The notes: generated by a model not told the origin, from the sequence alone. 64,000 nt of DNA from Bradyrhizobium nivariense (GCF_029846715.1 NZ_JARVWW010000020.1:78156-142155); one strand, 5' to 3'; numbered from the stretch's first letter, positions 51,091 to 61,753 are shown. Numbers and translations are program-made.

Positions 51091-53685
51091 ATGGCAGGAT
51101 GGAATCGACTGACGCTGGTTGCGGGTTTGACGCTCGCGATCACCGCATTGCTGGCCACACCTGGTCTTGCCCAGAAAGGTCTCGCCGCGGAGAGCGCGCG
51201 GATCAACGCGCTCATGAGCGCCGGCAGATATTCGGAAGCACTGCCTTTGGCGCAAGGCATGGTCGCGAGCCTGGAAAAGAGCGACACCGGTCGCGAACTC
51301 GCCGCTGCGCTGAACAACCTCGGCCAGGTCCATGCCAGTCAGGGCCACGACGATCTGGCGGAGCCGCTCTACAAGCGCGCCATCGTGCTGATGGAAAAGT
51401 CGCTCGGTCTCGAAACCCCGCTGATTGGAGCCGAACTGACCAATCTCGCCGCGCTCTACCAGCGGCAGAGCCGCTATGCCGAGGCCGAGCCGCTGTTCAA
51501 GCGCGCGCTCGCCGTTCGCGAGAAAGGGCTGTCGCGCGAGCACCCCGACGTCGGCCAGTCCCTCAACAATCTCGCCACGCTCTATGTGAAACAGCAGCAC
51601 TATGCGGACGCCGAGCCGCTGTTTCAGCGGGCCCTCGCGATCTACCAGAAGGCCGGCGGCCCCGAGCATCCGGCGGTGGCCACGGTCCTGAACAATCTCG
51701 GGCAGGTCTATCGCGATCTCAACCGCGATACGGACGCGGAAGCGCCGATCAAGCGCTCGCTCGCGATCCGCGAGAAGGTGCTGGGACCGGATCATCCCGA
51801 CGTCGCCCGCTCCCTGAACAATCTCGCCGGTCTCTACGAGCACCAGCAGCGCTACGGCGACGCCGAGCCGCTCTATCGCCGCGCGCTGGTCATCCGCGAA
51901 CGTGCGCTCGGGCCCGATCATCCTGAGGTCGCGACCTCGACCAGCAATCTCGCTTATTTCCTCTACCTGTCCGGGCGCACCGCGGACGCATTGCCGTTCG
52001 CGGAAAAGACGCTTCGGGGCGATCGCGCGCAGTTGCGCGTCGTGTTGCCGGTCCTGTTCGCCGCGCGCCAACAAGATCTGCTGCCCGGCGACAAGGCGCT
52101 GGACGAGGCCCTTGCCGCGATCCAGCGCGGCACGCAATCCTCCGCCGCATCCGCCGTGAACAAGCTCGCGGTTCGGCTTGCCGCCGGCAGCGACCGGCTC
52201 GCCGAGCTGGTGCGCCGGGACCAGGATCTCGCGGCTGAATCCGAGACCCTCGACAAGGCGATCGTCACCGCGGTGTCGAAGCAATTCGCCCAGCGCGATC
52301 TCGCAACCGAGCAGCGCAGCCGCGCGCGGATTGCAACGATTGCGAACGAGCGTGCGGGCTTGCAGAAGTTGCTCGCGGTCGAGTTTCCCGACTATGCGTC
52401 GCTCTCCAATCCCCTGCCGTTGACGGTAAAGGACATCCAGCTGCTGCTGTCGGCCGACGAGGCGATGGTGCTCTACTCCGTCGTTGACAAGCAGAGCTAT
52501 GTCATCGCGATCACGCGCGAGGGCATCGACTGGAAGGCGATTCCACTCGGCGCGGATGCGCTGACGCAGAAGGTGACTGCATTCCGCAAAGGGCTCGATG
52601 TCGGCAAGGCGCGCGATGCGTCCGGCAAATCCGGATTGTTCGATCTCGCGCTCGCCAACGAAGTCCATGTCGCGCTGCTCGGTCCGGTCGAGGCGTTGAC
52701 GAAGGACAAGCGCAGCCTGCTGGTGGTGCCGTCGGCTGCACTGACCGCATTGCCGTTTCATCTGCTCGTCACGGAGAAGCCGCAGGCTGCGATCCCGGAC
52801 ACGCTCGAAGGCTATCGCGGCGCCGCCTGGTTGCTGCGGCGTCAGGCCGTCTCGGTGCTGCCGTCGGTGGTCAGCCTGAAATCGCTGCGCGCCTTCGCGC
52901 GTCGGGACCAAGGCGTGAAGCCGATGACCGGTTTTGGCGATCCCGTGTTCAATCCTGCGCTGGAAGGGCCCGCCGAGCGGCGCGCCGCGAACGGCAAGGT
53001 CGCCGCGCGCAGCATCGCGACCATCGCCTATACCGACTTCTGGCGCGGTGCTGGCGTCGATCGCGCGCGGCTTGCGCAGGCGTTGCCGCAGCTGCCGGAT
53101 ACCGCGGACGAATTGAACGCTGTGGCCAGGGATGTCGGGGCGGCTGCGGCCGATATCCATCTCGGCCGCGACGCCAGCGAAACGACGCTCAAGCGTGCAG
53201 CGCTTGCTCAATACAGCATCATCTACTTTGCCACCCACGGCCTCGTTGCTGGCGATATCAAGGGACTGGGTGAGCCCTCGCTCGCGCTCTCCATTCCCGA
53301 TCAGCCCACCGAGCTCGACGACGGTCTGCTCACCGCGAGTGAAGTTGCCCAGCTCAAGCTCAATGCGGATTGGGTGGTGCTGTCGGCCTGCAACACCATC
53401 GCAGGCGACAAGCCCGGCGCCGAGGCCCTGTCGGGACTGGCGCGCTCGTTCTTCTATGCCGGCGCCCGCGCGCTCCTGGTCTCGCATTGGGCAGTGGATT
53501 CGGAAGCTGCCACCCGCTTGACCACATCGACTTTCGAGCTGCTCAAAAACGAACCAAAAATCGGGCGTGCCGAAGCCTTGCGTCGCGCGATGTTAACGTA
53601 CGTTGATGACACCTCGTCACCGCGCAACGCCTATCCCGCGATGTGGGGGCCGTTCGCACTCATCGGCGAAGGCGAGGTACGATAG
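51091..53685 (+). CDS. Secreted TPR-CHAT protein, caspase-like protease candidate
   Basis: This is an 864-residue protein. A signal peptide (LTLVAGLTLAITALLATPGLA) leads to six or seven tetratricopeptide repeats (residues 35-310) of the kinesin-light-chain type (repeated SLNNLATLY/AEPLYKRAL patterns). A helical linker follows, then a C-terminal CHAT domain (about 440-860). The caspase-like dyad is intact: His716 in YFATHGLVAG and Cys767 in VLSACNTIAG. CHAT proteases act in defence complexes and in other cleavage roles; this one is predicted to be exported, unlike Craspase or gasdermin partners. Its target is unknown. It ends about 300 bp before pckA. Confidence 0.88.
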   Translation: MAGWNRLTLVAGLTLAITALLATPGLAQKGLAAESARINALMSAGRYSEALPLAQGMVASLEKSDTGRELAAALNNLGQVHASQGHDDLAEPLYKRAIVLMEKSLGLETPLIGAELTNLAALYQRQSRYAEAEPLFKRALAVREKGLSREHPDVGQSLNNLATLYVKQQHYADAEPLFQRALAIYQKAGGPEHPAVATVLNNLGQVYRDLNRDTDAEAPIKRSLAIREKVLGPDHPDVARSLNNLAGLYEHQQRYGDAEPLYRRALVIRERALGPDHPEVATSTSNLAYFLYLSGRTADALPFAEKTLRGDRAQLRVVLPVLFAARQQDLLPGDKALDEALAAIQRGTQSSAASAVNKLAVRLAAGSDRLAELVRRDQDLAAESETLDKAIVTAVSKQFAQRDLATEQRSRARIATIANERAGLQKLLAVEFPDYASLSNPLPLTVKDIQLLLSADEAMVLYSVVDKQSYVIAITREGIDWKAIPLGADALTQKVTAFRKGLDVGKARDASGKSGLFDLALANEVHVALLGPVEALTKDKRSLLVVPSAALTALPFHLLVTEKPQAAIPDTLEGYRGAAWLLRRQAVSVLPSVVSLKSLRAFARRDQGVKPMTGFGDPVFNPALEGPAERRAANGKVAARSIATIAYTDFWRGAGVDRARLAQALPQLPDTADELNAVARDVGAAAADIHLGRDASETTLKRAALAQYSIIYFATHGLVAGDIKGLGEPSLALSIPDQPTELDDGLLTASEVAQLKLNADWVVLSACNTIAGDKPGAEALSGLARSFFYAGARALLVSHWAVDSEAATRLTTSTFELLKNEPKIGRAEALRRAMLTYVDDTSSPRNAYPAMWGPFALIGEGEVR

Positions 53686-53983
53686 GAGGGTCTTGTAATT
53701 TGTTCTTGGGATTGTGCGGCGCAAAAACCCCGGATAACGCTGAAACGCGCATTTGGTTGCGCGATCATTCGTGATTTCTTTGATGCGCCTGCTCAGAGCT
53801 GACATGCGCGACGTTTGGCGCGGTCCTTGAATAAACCAAATCCTGCGGGATCGGCTTGGCAACGCCAGCGTTCATCAGTATTAGGTCGCCCAGCCGAGGC
53901 CGGATGGCCTATCATTCACGGTGACCGCGGCGGCGCCAAAGCATGATCGCGCTGAGTGCCGCGGGTTCTAGGAGGATTTTTTC
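53686..53983. other. pckA upstream region
   Basis: About 300 bp with no gene precede pckA. The region contains AT-rich segments suited to a promoter (for example TTGTAATTTGTTCTTGGG at its start and TTGAATAAACCAAATCC near 53826). I cannot assign a ChvI or other regulator site by eye. No palindromic repeat of the listed families is present. Confidence 0.5.
53970..53975 (+). promoter_or_regulatory. Full consensus Shine-Dalgarno AGGAGG for pckA
   Basis: AGGAGG lies 8 bp before GTG 53984 and supports that non-ATG start, which begins the conserved VQETGVRNGAFGADKF N-terminus. Confidence 0.85.
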
Positions 53984-55600
53984 GTGCAAGAGACGGGCGT
54001 GCGCAACGGTGCCTTCGGTGCCGACAAATTCGGCTTAAAGAATCTCAAACAGGTTCACTGGAATCTCGGCGCACCGCAGCTTTATCAATATTCGCTCTCC
54101 GCGGGCGAGGCGGTGCTGTCGGCCGATGGCGCACTCTGCGCCGATACCGGCGAGTTCACCGGCCGCAGCCCGAAGGACAAGTTCACGGTGCGCGACGCCA
54201 CCACCGACAAGAAGATGTGGTGGGCCGGCAACCAGTCGATCACCGCCGAGCAGTTTGAGACGCTGTACCAGGACTTCCTCAAGCACGCCGAAGGCAAGTC
54301 GCTGTTCGCGCAGGACCTCTACGGCGGCGCCGATCCGGCCTACCGGATCAAGACCCGCGTCTTCACCGAGCTCGCCTGGCACTCGCTGTTCATCCGCACG
54401 CTCCTGATCCGCCCCGAAGCGGTGGAGCTGTCGAGCTTCACGCCGGAGCTCACCATCATCGACATGCCGAGCTTCCGCGCCGATCCGAAGCGCCACGGCT
54501 GCAAGTCGGAAAACGTCGTCGCGATCGATTTCGCCCGCAAGATCGTGCTGATCGGCGGCTCCTACTACGCCGGCGAGATGAAGAAGTCGGTCTTCACCAC
54601 GCTGAACTATTACCTGCCCGAGCGCGGCGTGATGCCGATGCACTGCTCGGCCAATGTCGGCGCCATGGGCGATGCCGCGATCTTCTTCGGCCTGTCCGGC
54701 ACCGGCAAGACCACGCTGTCCGCCGATCCAAACCGCACGCTGATCGGCGATGACGAGCACGGCTGGGGCCCGAACGGCATCTTCAATTTCGAAGGCGGCT
54801 GCTACGCCAAGTGCATCAAGCTGTCGCAGGAAGCCGAGCCCGAGATCTACGCGGCCTCGACGCGCTTCGGCGCGGTGCTCGAGAACTGCGTGCTCGACGA
54901 AGGCACCCGCGTGGTCGATTTCGACGACGGCTCCAAGACCGAGAACACCCGTTCGGCCTATCCGCTCGAGTTCATCCCGAACGCCTCGCGCACCGGCCGC
55001 GCGCCGCAGCCGAAGAACGTGGTGATGCTCGCCGCCGACGCCTTCGGCGTGCTGCCGCCGATCGCAAAGCTGTCGCCGGCGCAGGCGATGTATCACTTCC
55101 TGTCGGGCTACACCGCCAAGGTCGCCGGTACCGAGCGCGGTCTCGGCAACGAGCCGCAGCCGGAATTCTCGACCTGCTTCGGTTCGCCGTTCCTGCCGCT
55201 CGACCCCAGCGTCTACGGCAACATGCTGCGCGACCTCATCGCCCAGCACAATGTCGACTGCTGGCTGGTCAACACCGGCTGGACTGGCGGCAAGTACGGC
55301 ACCGGCTCGCGTATGCCGATCAAGGTGACGCGCGCACTGCTCACCGCTGCGCTCGACGGCTCGCTTCGCAATGTCGAATTCCGCACCGACAAATATTTCG
55401 GCTTCGCGGTCCCGACCGCGCTGCCGGGCGTGCCGAGCGAGATCCTCAACCCGGTCAACACCTGGAAGGACAAGGACGAGTTCGACAAGACCGCCCGCGC
55501 GCTGGTCGGCATGTTCCAGAAGAACTTTGCCAAGTTCGAAGCCCAGGTCGACGCCGAGGTCCGCGCCGCTGCGCCGGACGTGAAGCTCGCGGCGGAGTAA
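53984..55600 (+). CDS. pckA: Phosphoenolpyruvate carboxykinase (ATP)
   Basis: This 538-residue enzyme converts oxaloacetate and ATP to phosphoenolpyruvate, the first step of gluconeogenesis on dicarboxylates such as the C4 acids fed to bacteroids. Hallmarks are GEFTGRSPKDKF, RVFTELAWHSLF, the kinase-1a loop GLSGTGKTTLSADPNRTLIGDDEHGW, and NTGWTGGKYGTGSRM near the C-terminus. The start is GTG with a perfect Shine-Dalgarno. In rhizobia pckA lies near chvI/chvG and is influenced by that system; here the CHAT and HugZ-like genes sit between them. A terminator follows. Confidence 0.98.
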   Translation: MQETGVRNGAFGADKFGLKNLKQVHWNLGAPQLYQYSLSAGEAVLSADGALCADTGEFTGRSPKDKFTVRDATTDKKMWWAGNQSITAEQFETLYQDFLKHAEGKSLFAQDLYGGADPAYRIKTRVFTELAWHSLFIRTLLIRPEAVELSSFTPELTIIDMPSFRADPKRHGCKSENVVAIDFARKIVLIGGSYYAGEMKKSVFTTLNYYLPERGVMPMHCSANVGAMGDAAIFFGLSGTGKTTLSADPNRTLIGDDEHGWGPNGIFNFEGGCYAKCIKLSQEAEPEIYAASTRFGAVLENCVLDEGTRVVDFDDGSKTENTRSAYPLEFIPNASRTGRAPQPKNVVMLAADAFGVLPPIAKLSPAQAMYHFLSGYTAKVAGTERGLGNEPQPEFSTCFGSPFLPLDPSVYGNMLRDLIAQHNVDCWLVNTGWTGGKYGTGSRMPIKVTRALLTAALDGSLRNVEFRTDKYFGFAVPTALPGVPSEILNPVNTWKDKDEFDKTARALVGMFQKNFAKFEAQVDAEVRAAAPDVKLAAE

Positions 55601-55624
55601 TCTCGTATCGCTTGAAATGCAAAA

Positions 55625-55654
55625 GGGCGGCCGCGAGGCCGCCCGTTTTGTTTT
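55625..55654 (+). terminator. Rho-independent terminator of pckA
   Basis: GGGCGGCC-GCGA-GGCCGCCC forms a perfect 8-bp stem, preceded by AAAA and followed by GTTTTGTTTT, 24 bp after the pckA stop. This is the clearest intrinsic terminator in the window. Confidence 0.92.
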
Positions 55655-55670
55655 CGCGATACCTCTCCAC

Positions 55671-55750
55671 CGTCATTGCGCGCGTAGCGAAGCAATCCAG
55701 AATCCCTCCGCGGAGAGAGTCGGGATTGCTTCGCTGCGCTCGCAATGACG
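55671..55750. repeat. Palindromic repeat, family B, second copy
   Basis: 28-bp arms (55671-55698 and 55723-55750) are close to the copy at 26145-26224, with a few changes (TTGCGCGCG on the left, TCGCTGCGC on the right). The repeat fills the gap between the pckA terminator and the convergent thioesterase gene. Confidence 0.9.
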
Positions 55751-55765
55751 AGATCGTGGAAGCAG

Positions 55766-56581
55766 CTACGCCTTGAAATACGCGATCTGCGTCGTCGTCG
55801 CGAGCAGCCTTCCGTTCGGCGACCACAGCTCGGCATTCTGGTCGGCGTAGCTCTTGTGCATGATCTTCGAGTCGGCCGTCGCGAGCACGCGCGTGATGTC
55901 CTCGACCGCGAGCTCTTCGCTGTCGGTGTGAAAATACGTCGTCAGCGACACCGTGCCGAACGGCACCAGCTCGCGCCGCGCATGGAAGATGCGGCCGAAG
56001 AAGGCGTCCGACATCGACATCAGCGACAGCATGTCGAGCTTGCGCGGCGCGCGGTCGCCGATCCAGATTTTCGAATAGGTGCTGGCGAGCTCGGCCTGCG
56101 GCGGGCCGATCCGCATCTCGCCCTCGACGAAGCGGAATTCATACTGGTTGGCCCACGACGCCGATATCTTCGGGAACGGCAGCGTTGCCTCGAACGCCGT
56201 GGCGTCCGGATACTTCGCCACCCTGTGCTCCCAGGACGGCCGGCGCTCGGCGAACACGGCGGTGGCAAGCGTTGCGACCTCGCCGCCGCCCTGCGACAGT
56301 TCGACGCTCCAATGCTGGCTGGAGCGGTTGGCCTTCACCAGCCGCACGTCGAGATCGAACGGCCCCTTCGCGATCGGCGCGCAGTAATTGACGGTGAGCG
56401 CCAGCGGATCGCCGGCGGCCTGCGGATGGTCGATCAGCGCGCGCAAAATGGTCGCGGCGGTAACGCCGCCGAACGGGCCGACAAAGGCCCAGTAATCGTC
56501 GCTGGTGTGCCCCTGCCAACTGCTGTCACCGGCAGTGACGCGGGTGGCGTCGTCGAACGGGTGCGGGAGCTTGGCGTGCAT
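55766..56581 (-). CDS. TesB-like double-hotdog acyl-CoA thioesterase
   Basis: This is a 271-residue protein with two hotdog domains. The first (residues 10-115) has YWAFVGPFGGVTAATILRALIDHP and the strand LTVNYCAPIAKGPFDLDVRLVKANRSSQHWSVEL. The second (about 165-270) has PRKLDMLSLMSMSDAFFGRIFHARRELVPFGTVSLTTYFH and ends in NGRLLATTTQIAYFKA. The family hydrolyses medium- or long-chain acyl-CoA. It is monocistronic, lying between the pckA repeat and glgP. Physiological substrate unknown. Confidence 0.87.
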   Translation of the reverse strand: MHAKLPHPFDDATRVTAGDSSWQGHTSDDYWAFVGPFGGVTAATILRALIDHPQAAGDPLALTVNYCAPIAKGPFDLDVRLVKANRSSQHWSVELSQGGGEVATLATAVFAERRPSWEHRVAKYPDATAFEATLPFPKISASWANQYEFRFVEGEMRIGPPQAELASTYSKIWIGDRAPRKLDMLSLMSMSDAFFGRIFHARRELVPFGTVSLTTYFHTDSEELAVEDITRVLATADSKIMHKSYADQNAELWSPNGRLLATTTQIAYFKA

Positions 56582-56677
56582 TGTTGTTTCCGGCTTTCAA
56601 TGACGGACGTCATATCACGTCCTCCGCCGGCTTGCGCAATTACCTAGGGCGTAACGTCGATTTCACGCAGCGGAAAA

Positions 56678-59203
<2,526 letters not shown>

Positions 59204-59400
59204 TTCCTGGTCGCGAGAACACTACTGACCCTACGCGTCTTGCCCCTGCACCGGAACCATCGCTGGTGCGGCCGTGCACTGCGCTGGCGTAAAATTATGC
59301 AAGGAACGGGCCGATTTGGGAACCCGGACGCATACGGGGAAACGTGGATTTGGTGCTAGAATGACGGCAGATTCAGCCATCAGTGTGGAGGAGACGCCCC

Positions 59401-59658
59401 ATGAGACCTATGGTGAGACCTCTGACGAAACTGCTGATCGAAATCGCAGCAGCCACCTTCCTCGTCGTCTGCATCACCGTCTCCAGCGCCGCCTTCGCCG
59501 CCGGCAAGATGGGCCGCAGCGCCGACGGCCTCAGCTGCGCCGTCTCCCTCCCGCAAAACGCAACGCCAGCCACCCGCTGCGCCGCCATCAAGCGCCAATG
59601 CGGCGGCAGGTTTTATGCGAGCGCTTGCGGCGACAGGCTGATGTCGGCTGTGAATTGA
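59401..59658 (+). CDS. Small secreted cysteine-containing protein, 85 aa
   Basis: GGAGGAG lies just upstream of ATG 59401 (MRPMVRPLTKLLIEIAA). A signal peptide follows (AATFLVVCITVSSAAFA) and the mature part is about 58 residues with five cysteines (LSCAVSL, TRCAAIKRQCGG, YASACGDR). Short Cys-rich exported proteins like this are common and mostly uncharacterised in Bradyrhizobium. It ends 56 bp before the left arm of the GIY-YIG element and is not inside it. Confidence 0.75.
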   Translation: MRPMVRPLTKLLIEIAAATFLVVCITVSSAAFAAGKMGRSADGLSCAVSLPQNATPATRCAAIKRQCGGRFYASACGDRLMSAVN

Positions 59659-59714
59659 AGCGAAGTGGCTCGCTAAAAAGCGGGACGATACCTGGGGGAA
59701 TGCTGCCACCACAC

Positions 59715-59748
59715 CGTCGTCCTGGCGAAAGCCAGGACCCATTACCCC
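59715..59748. repeat. Family A arm, left of the GIY-YIG gene
   Basis: The arm reads CGTC followed by the hairpin GTCCTGGC-GAAA-GCCAGGAC and the tail CCATTACCCC. The hairpin has an 8-bp perfect stem and a GNRA-type loop. It may also serve as the transcription end of the GIY-YIG gene. Confidence 0.95.
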
Positions 59749-59753
59749 GCCTG

Positions 59754-60044
59754 CTAGATGAGGCCGGACCGATCATTCCAATCGGGATTTTCCTCCTCGA
59801 TCAGCTTGATCTTCCAGTCCCGCTTCCAGAACTTCAGTTGCTTCTCGCGCGCGATCGCCCCCTGCGGAGTGGCGAAGAGCTCAACATGCACGAGGCGGAA
59901 GATCTTGTACTTCTGCACGAACTTGGAGCCGCGACCCGAGCGGTGCAGTTCGAGGCGCATGCGGATGTCATTGGTGACGCCGATATTGATCGTACCGTGA
60001 TGACGACTTGCGAGGATGTAGACGAAGTAGCTGCCTGTGCTCAT
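59754..60044 (-). CDS. Single-domain GIY-YIG nuclease family protein with altered YIG motif
   Basis: This is a 96-residue UPF0213-type GIY-YIG domain protein. The first motif keeps Tyr9 (YFVYILASRHHGT). The second reads N20-I-G instead of Y-I-G (TINIGVTNDIRMR); the codon is AAT where TAT would give Tyr. Other family positions are present: Arg residues after GVTND, His34, the helix AIAREKQLKFWKRDWKIKLIE with Glu67, and NPDWND. In characterised GIY-YIG enzymes the second Tyr takes part in catalysis, so activity may be reduced. It is enclosed by inverted repeat arms. Whether it nicks DNA is unknown. Confidence 0.87.
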   Translation of the reverse strand: MSTGSYFVYILASRHHGTINIGVTNDIRMRLELHRSGRGSKFVQKYKIFRLVHVELFATPQGAIAREKQLKFWKRDWKIKLIEEENPDWNDRSGLI

Positions 60045-60077
60045 GAATGTGGCTCAAGTCTGCAAGCAACGCTGACC

Positions 60078-60111
60078 GGGGTAATGGGTCCTGGCTTTCG
60101 CCAGGACGACG
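60078..60111. repeat. Family A arm, right of the GIY-YIG gene
   Basis: This is the exact reverse complement of the arm at 59715-59748, located 34 bp upstream of the GIY-YIG start codon. It carries the same GAAA-looped 8-bp hairpin. Confidence 0.95.
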
Positions 60112-60237
60112 TTCTCAAACAATGGCGCCTCGTATCGGAACAAATTAAGAACAATTCAGCAAGTCTTTGATATATCATTGTGATTCGGCGCGCTGCCGAC
60201 ACAATATCTAGCGCCTGTCAGACTCCGCGAGGACTAC

Positions 60238-60669
60238 ATGTCCACCATTGCCTTCGATCAATTTGCGCTCACCCGGATCGCCGATTTCGCGCGCTCGCTG
60301 TCGCGGCTGCATCAGGCGGCGCGGCGCTACGCCGTCGATGACGACCAGCTCGACCGCGAATTCAACGCGGTGTGCCAGTCGATCTGGGGCTACACCATCG
60401 ACGATGTCAGCGACGATCTGTTCTCGGCCGAGGACCATCTGTTCCTCGACACGCTGGACGAAGCGCATGCGCGCATCTTCGCAGCCGAGCAGGGCTACGA
60501 CCTCGTCGACGATCAGGGCATGCTCACCGACTGGTGGGGCTTTTGCTGGATGATCTTGGCCGAGAAGCGCGGCCTGCTCACGGCGGACAACCGCGCCGCC
60601 GCGCGCGCGGCGATCGAGGAGAAATATCTGGCGGCGCCGAATGTGATCGGCGTGATTATCGGGCGGTGA
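60238..60669 (+). CDS. Hypothetical cytoplasmic protein, 143 aa
   Basis: I do not recognise a named domain. The protein is helical and acidic, with no signal or membrane segment. Conserved-looking stretches are RLHQAARRYAVDDDQLDREFNAV, WGYTIDDVSDDLFSAEDHLFLDTLDEAHARIF and TDWWGFCWMILAEKRGLL. GAGGA lies before the ATG. The region upstream holds AT-rich sequence (GATATATCATTGTGATTC near 60167) that could be its promoter. It is followed by a large palindromic repeat and stands alone. Confidence 0.72.
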   Translation: MSTIAFDQFALTRIADFARSLSRLHQAARRYAVDDDQLDREFNAVCQSIWGYTIDDVSDDLFSAEDHLFLDTLDEAHARIFAAEQGYDLVDDQGMLTDWWGFCWMILAEKRGLLTADNRAAARAAIEEKYLAAPNVIGVIIGR

Positions 60670-60679
60670 CGGTCTCAAC

Positions 60680-60788
60680 CCTCATCCTGAGGAGCTTGCG
60701 CAGCAAGCGTCTCGAAGGATGAAGGCCGAGCCGTAGCAGCCGGGCCTTCATGGTTCGAGACGCGCGTTCCGCGCTCCTCACCATGAGG
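60680..60788. repeat. Palindromic repeat, family E (CCTCATCCTGAGGAGC type)
   Basis: Inverted arms (60680-60727 and 60743-60788) pair over most of their length, with motifs GCGTCTCGAAGGATGAAGGCC and the mirrored GGCCTTCATGGTTCGAGACG. They surround a short loop. It is one of the most frequent intergenic repeats in Bradyrhizobium. It sits between two convergent genes. Confidence 0.9.
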
Positions 60789-60791
60789 ATT

Positions 60792-61595
60792 TCAGTCCAG
60801 CCCCGCCCGCTTCGCCGGCTTCTGCGTCTTCGGCAACGTCACGTCAGGCAGCGTCTCGCGCACGATCTCTGCGGCAGGAGCATCCGCCGCCACCGTCTCC
60901 GCGCGCACCGGCGCCACCCTCATCTCGCCGAGCCGCGCACGGACCTGCGCGGTGAGGCCGGGATAGGAGGCGACCGGGGTGAAGTCGGCAGCCTGGTCGT
61001 TGCCGACGCGGATGCCGGTATAGGCGACGAGGCCGTCGGTGGTGGCGATCACGTCGCCGGCTTTCAGCGACGAGTCCAGCGCCAGATCGACCGGCGCGAG
61101 GCCGACCGGCTCGCGGCCGTTGCAGGTGCAGTCGGCGCGCAGCGCCTTGCGGTAGGCGAACGCATTCTCGCTGTCGGCGTAGCGCTCGCCGGTTTGCGAG
61201 GCGGCGCCGTCGATCGAGGAGCCGAAATAGATTTTTGTCGTGCTGGCAGGACAGAACGCCTGACACATTTGCGCGGGCGAGGCGAGGCCGCGCATCAGCG
61301 GAAAATATTTGCCGTCGCAGCTGCGCACGCAGAATGCGGGTCCCGAGCCGCCGGCCGCGGCCGAACGTGTCGGCGGCACGTATTGCGGGCTTGCGGCATT
61401 CTGCTGGCCGGTGAAGGGGTCGGCGTAGGAGCTCGCCTGCGGCGGCACTTCACGCTGCGGCCGCTGCTGCTGCATTCCGCCGAAGAAGAAGTCGAACAGG
61501 CCTTCGGCCGAAACCGGGGCCGGAGCCGCAAGCAGCGGTGCTCCCAGTGTGGCGGCCACAAGCATCGCGCGACGCCGCCGGCGCGCATGGGACAT
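60792..61595 (-). CDS. DUF2865 protein, secreted
   Basis: This is an approximately 267-residue exported protein. The start at MSHARRRRRAMLVAATLG (61595) gives a signal peptide with a strong positive start; ATG 61634 is also in frame. The DUF2865 core shows FCVRSCDGKYFPL, MCQAFCPASTTKIYFGSSID, YADSENAFAYRKALRADCTC and VDLALDSSLKAGDVIATTDGLVAY. Six cysteines suggest disulfides. The N-terminal mature region is Gln/Pro-rich (GGMQQQRPQREVPPQ). Function unknown; the family is common in Rhizobiales. Confidence 0.88.
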   Translation of the reverse strand: MSHARRRRRAMLVAATLGAPLLAAPAPVSAEGLFDFFFGGMQQQRPQREVPPQASSYADPFTGQQNAASPQYVPPTRSAAAGGSGPAFCVRSCDGKYFPLMRGLASPAQMCQAFCPASTTKIYFGSSIDGAASQTGERYADSENAFAYRKALRADCTCNGREPVGLAPVDLALDSSLKAGDVIATTDGLVAYTGIRVGNDQAADFTPVASYPGLTAQVRARLGEMRVAPVRAETVAADAPAAEIVRETLPDVTLPKTQKPAKRAGLD

Positions 61596-61710
61596 GACTG
61601 TACGCAAACGCTTACTCCACCCGACGCTACCCAACCGGCCGGACCATCAGGTCTCAGCACATCATTCACCATAAGGCCGGATGGTAAATGAGCGGTTGAG
61701 GGAGGTGGCT

Positions 61711-61745
61711 TCGTGCCCCGGATGCTGCGCAGCGCCCGGGACACG
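61711..61745. repeat. Short palindromic repeat downstream of pyrE (TCGTGCCCCGG type)
   Basis: TCGTGCCCCGG and CCGGGACACGA pair with one mismatch around GCTGCGCAGC, which is itself palindromic. It lies 9 bp after the pyrE stop and may help end pyrE transcription. Confidence 0.7.
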
Positions 61746-61753
61746 AGCGCCGC

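Larger units (their letters stand above)
59715..60111. mobile_element. Candidate mobile unit: GIY-YIG gene between perfect 34-bp inverted repeats
   Basis: The 397-bp unit consists of left arm 59715-59748, the GIY-YIG gene (59754-60044, minus strand) and right arm 60078-60111. The arms are exact inverted copies, each holding the GAAA-looped hairpin of family A. The stop codon lies 5 bp from the left arm and the start codon 33 bp from the right arm, so the arms tightly frame the gene. No target-site duplication is visible at the borders. Mobility is an inference from the layout and from gene-less arm pairs at 19931 and 33084. Confidence 0.55.

Noticed and set aside
51067..53487. 806-residue open frame on the minus strand opposite the CHAT gene
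   Set aside because: Arg/Gly/Gln-rich composition and mirror placement to a clear TPR-CHAT protein show it is an antisense shadow from high GC.
59754..60044. GIY-YIG gene as a homing endonuclease in an intron or intein
   Set aside because: It lies between genes and interrupts none; there are no intron-like flanks, only inverted repeat arms.
59715..60111. CRISPR-like array from the repeated hairpin arms
   Set aside because: Only two arms, inverted rather than direct, with a gene between; there are no regular spacers and no cas genes.
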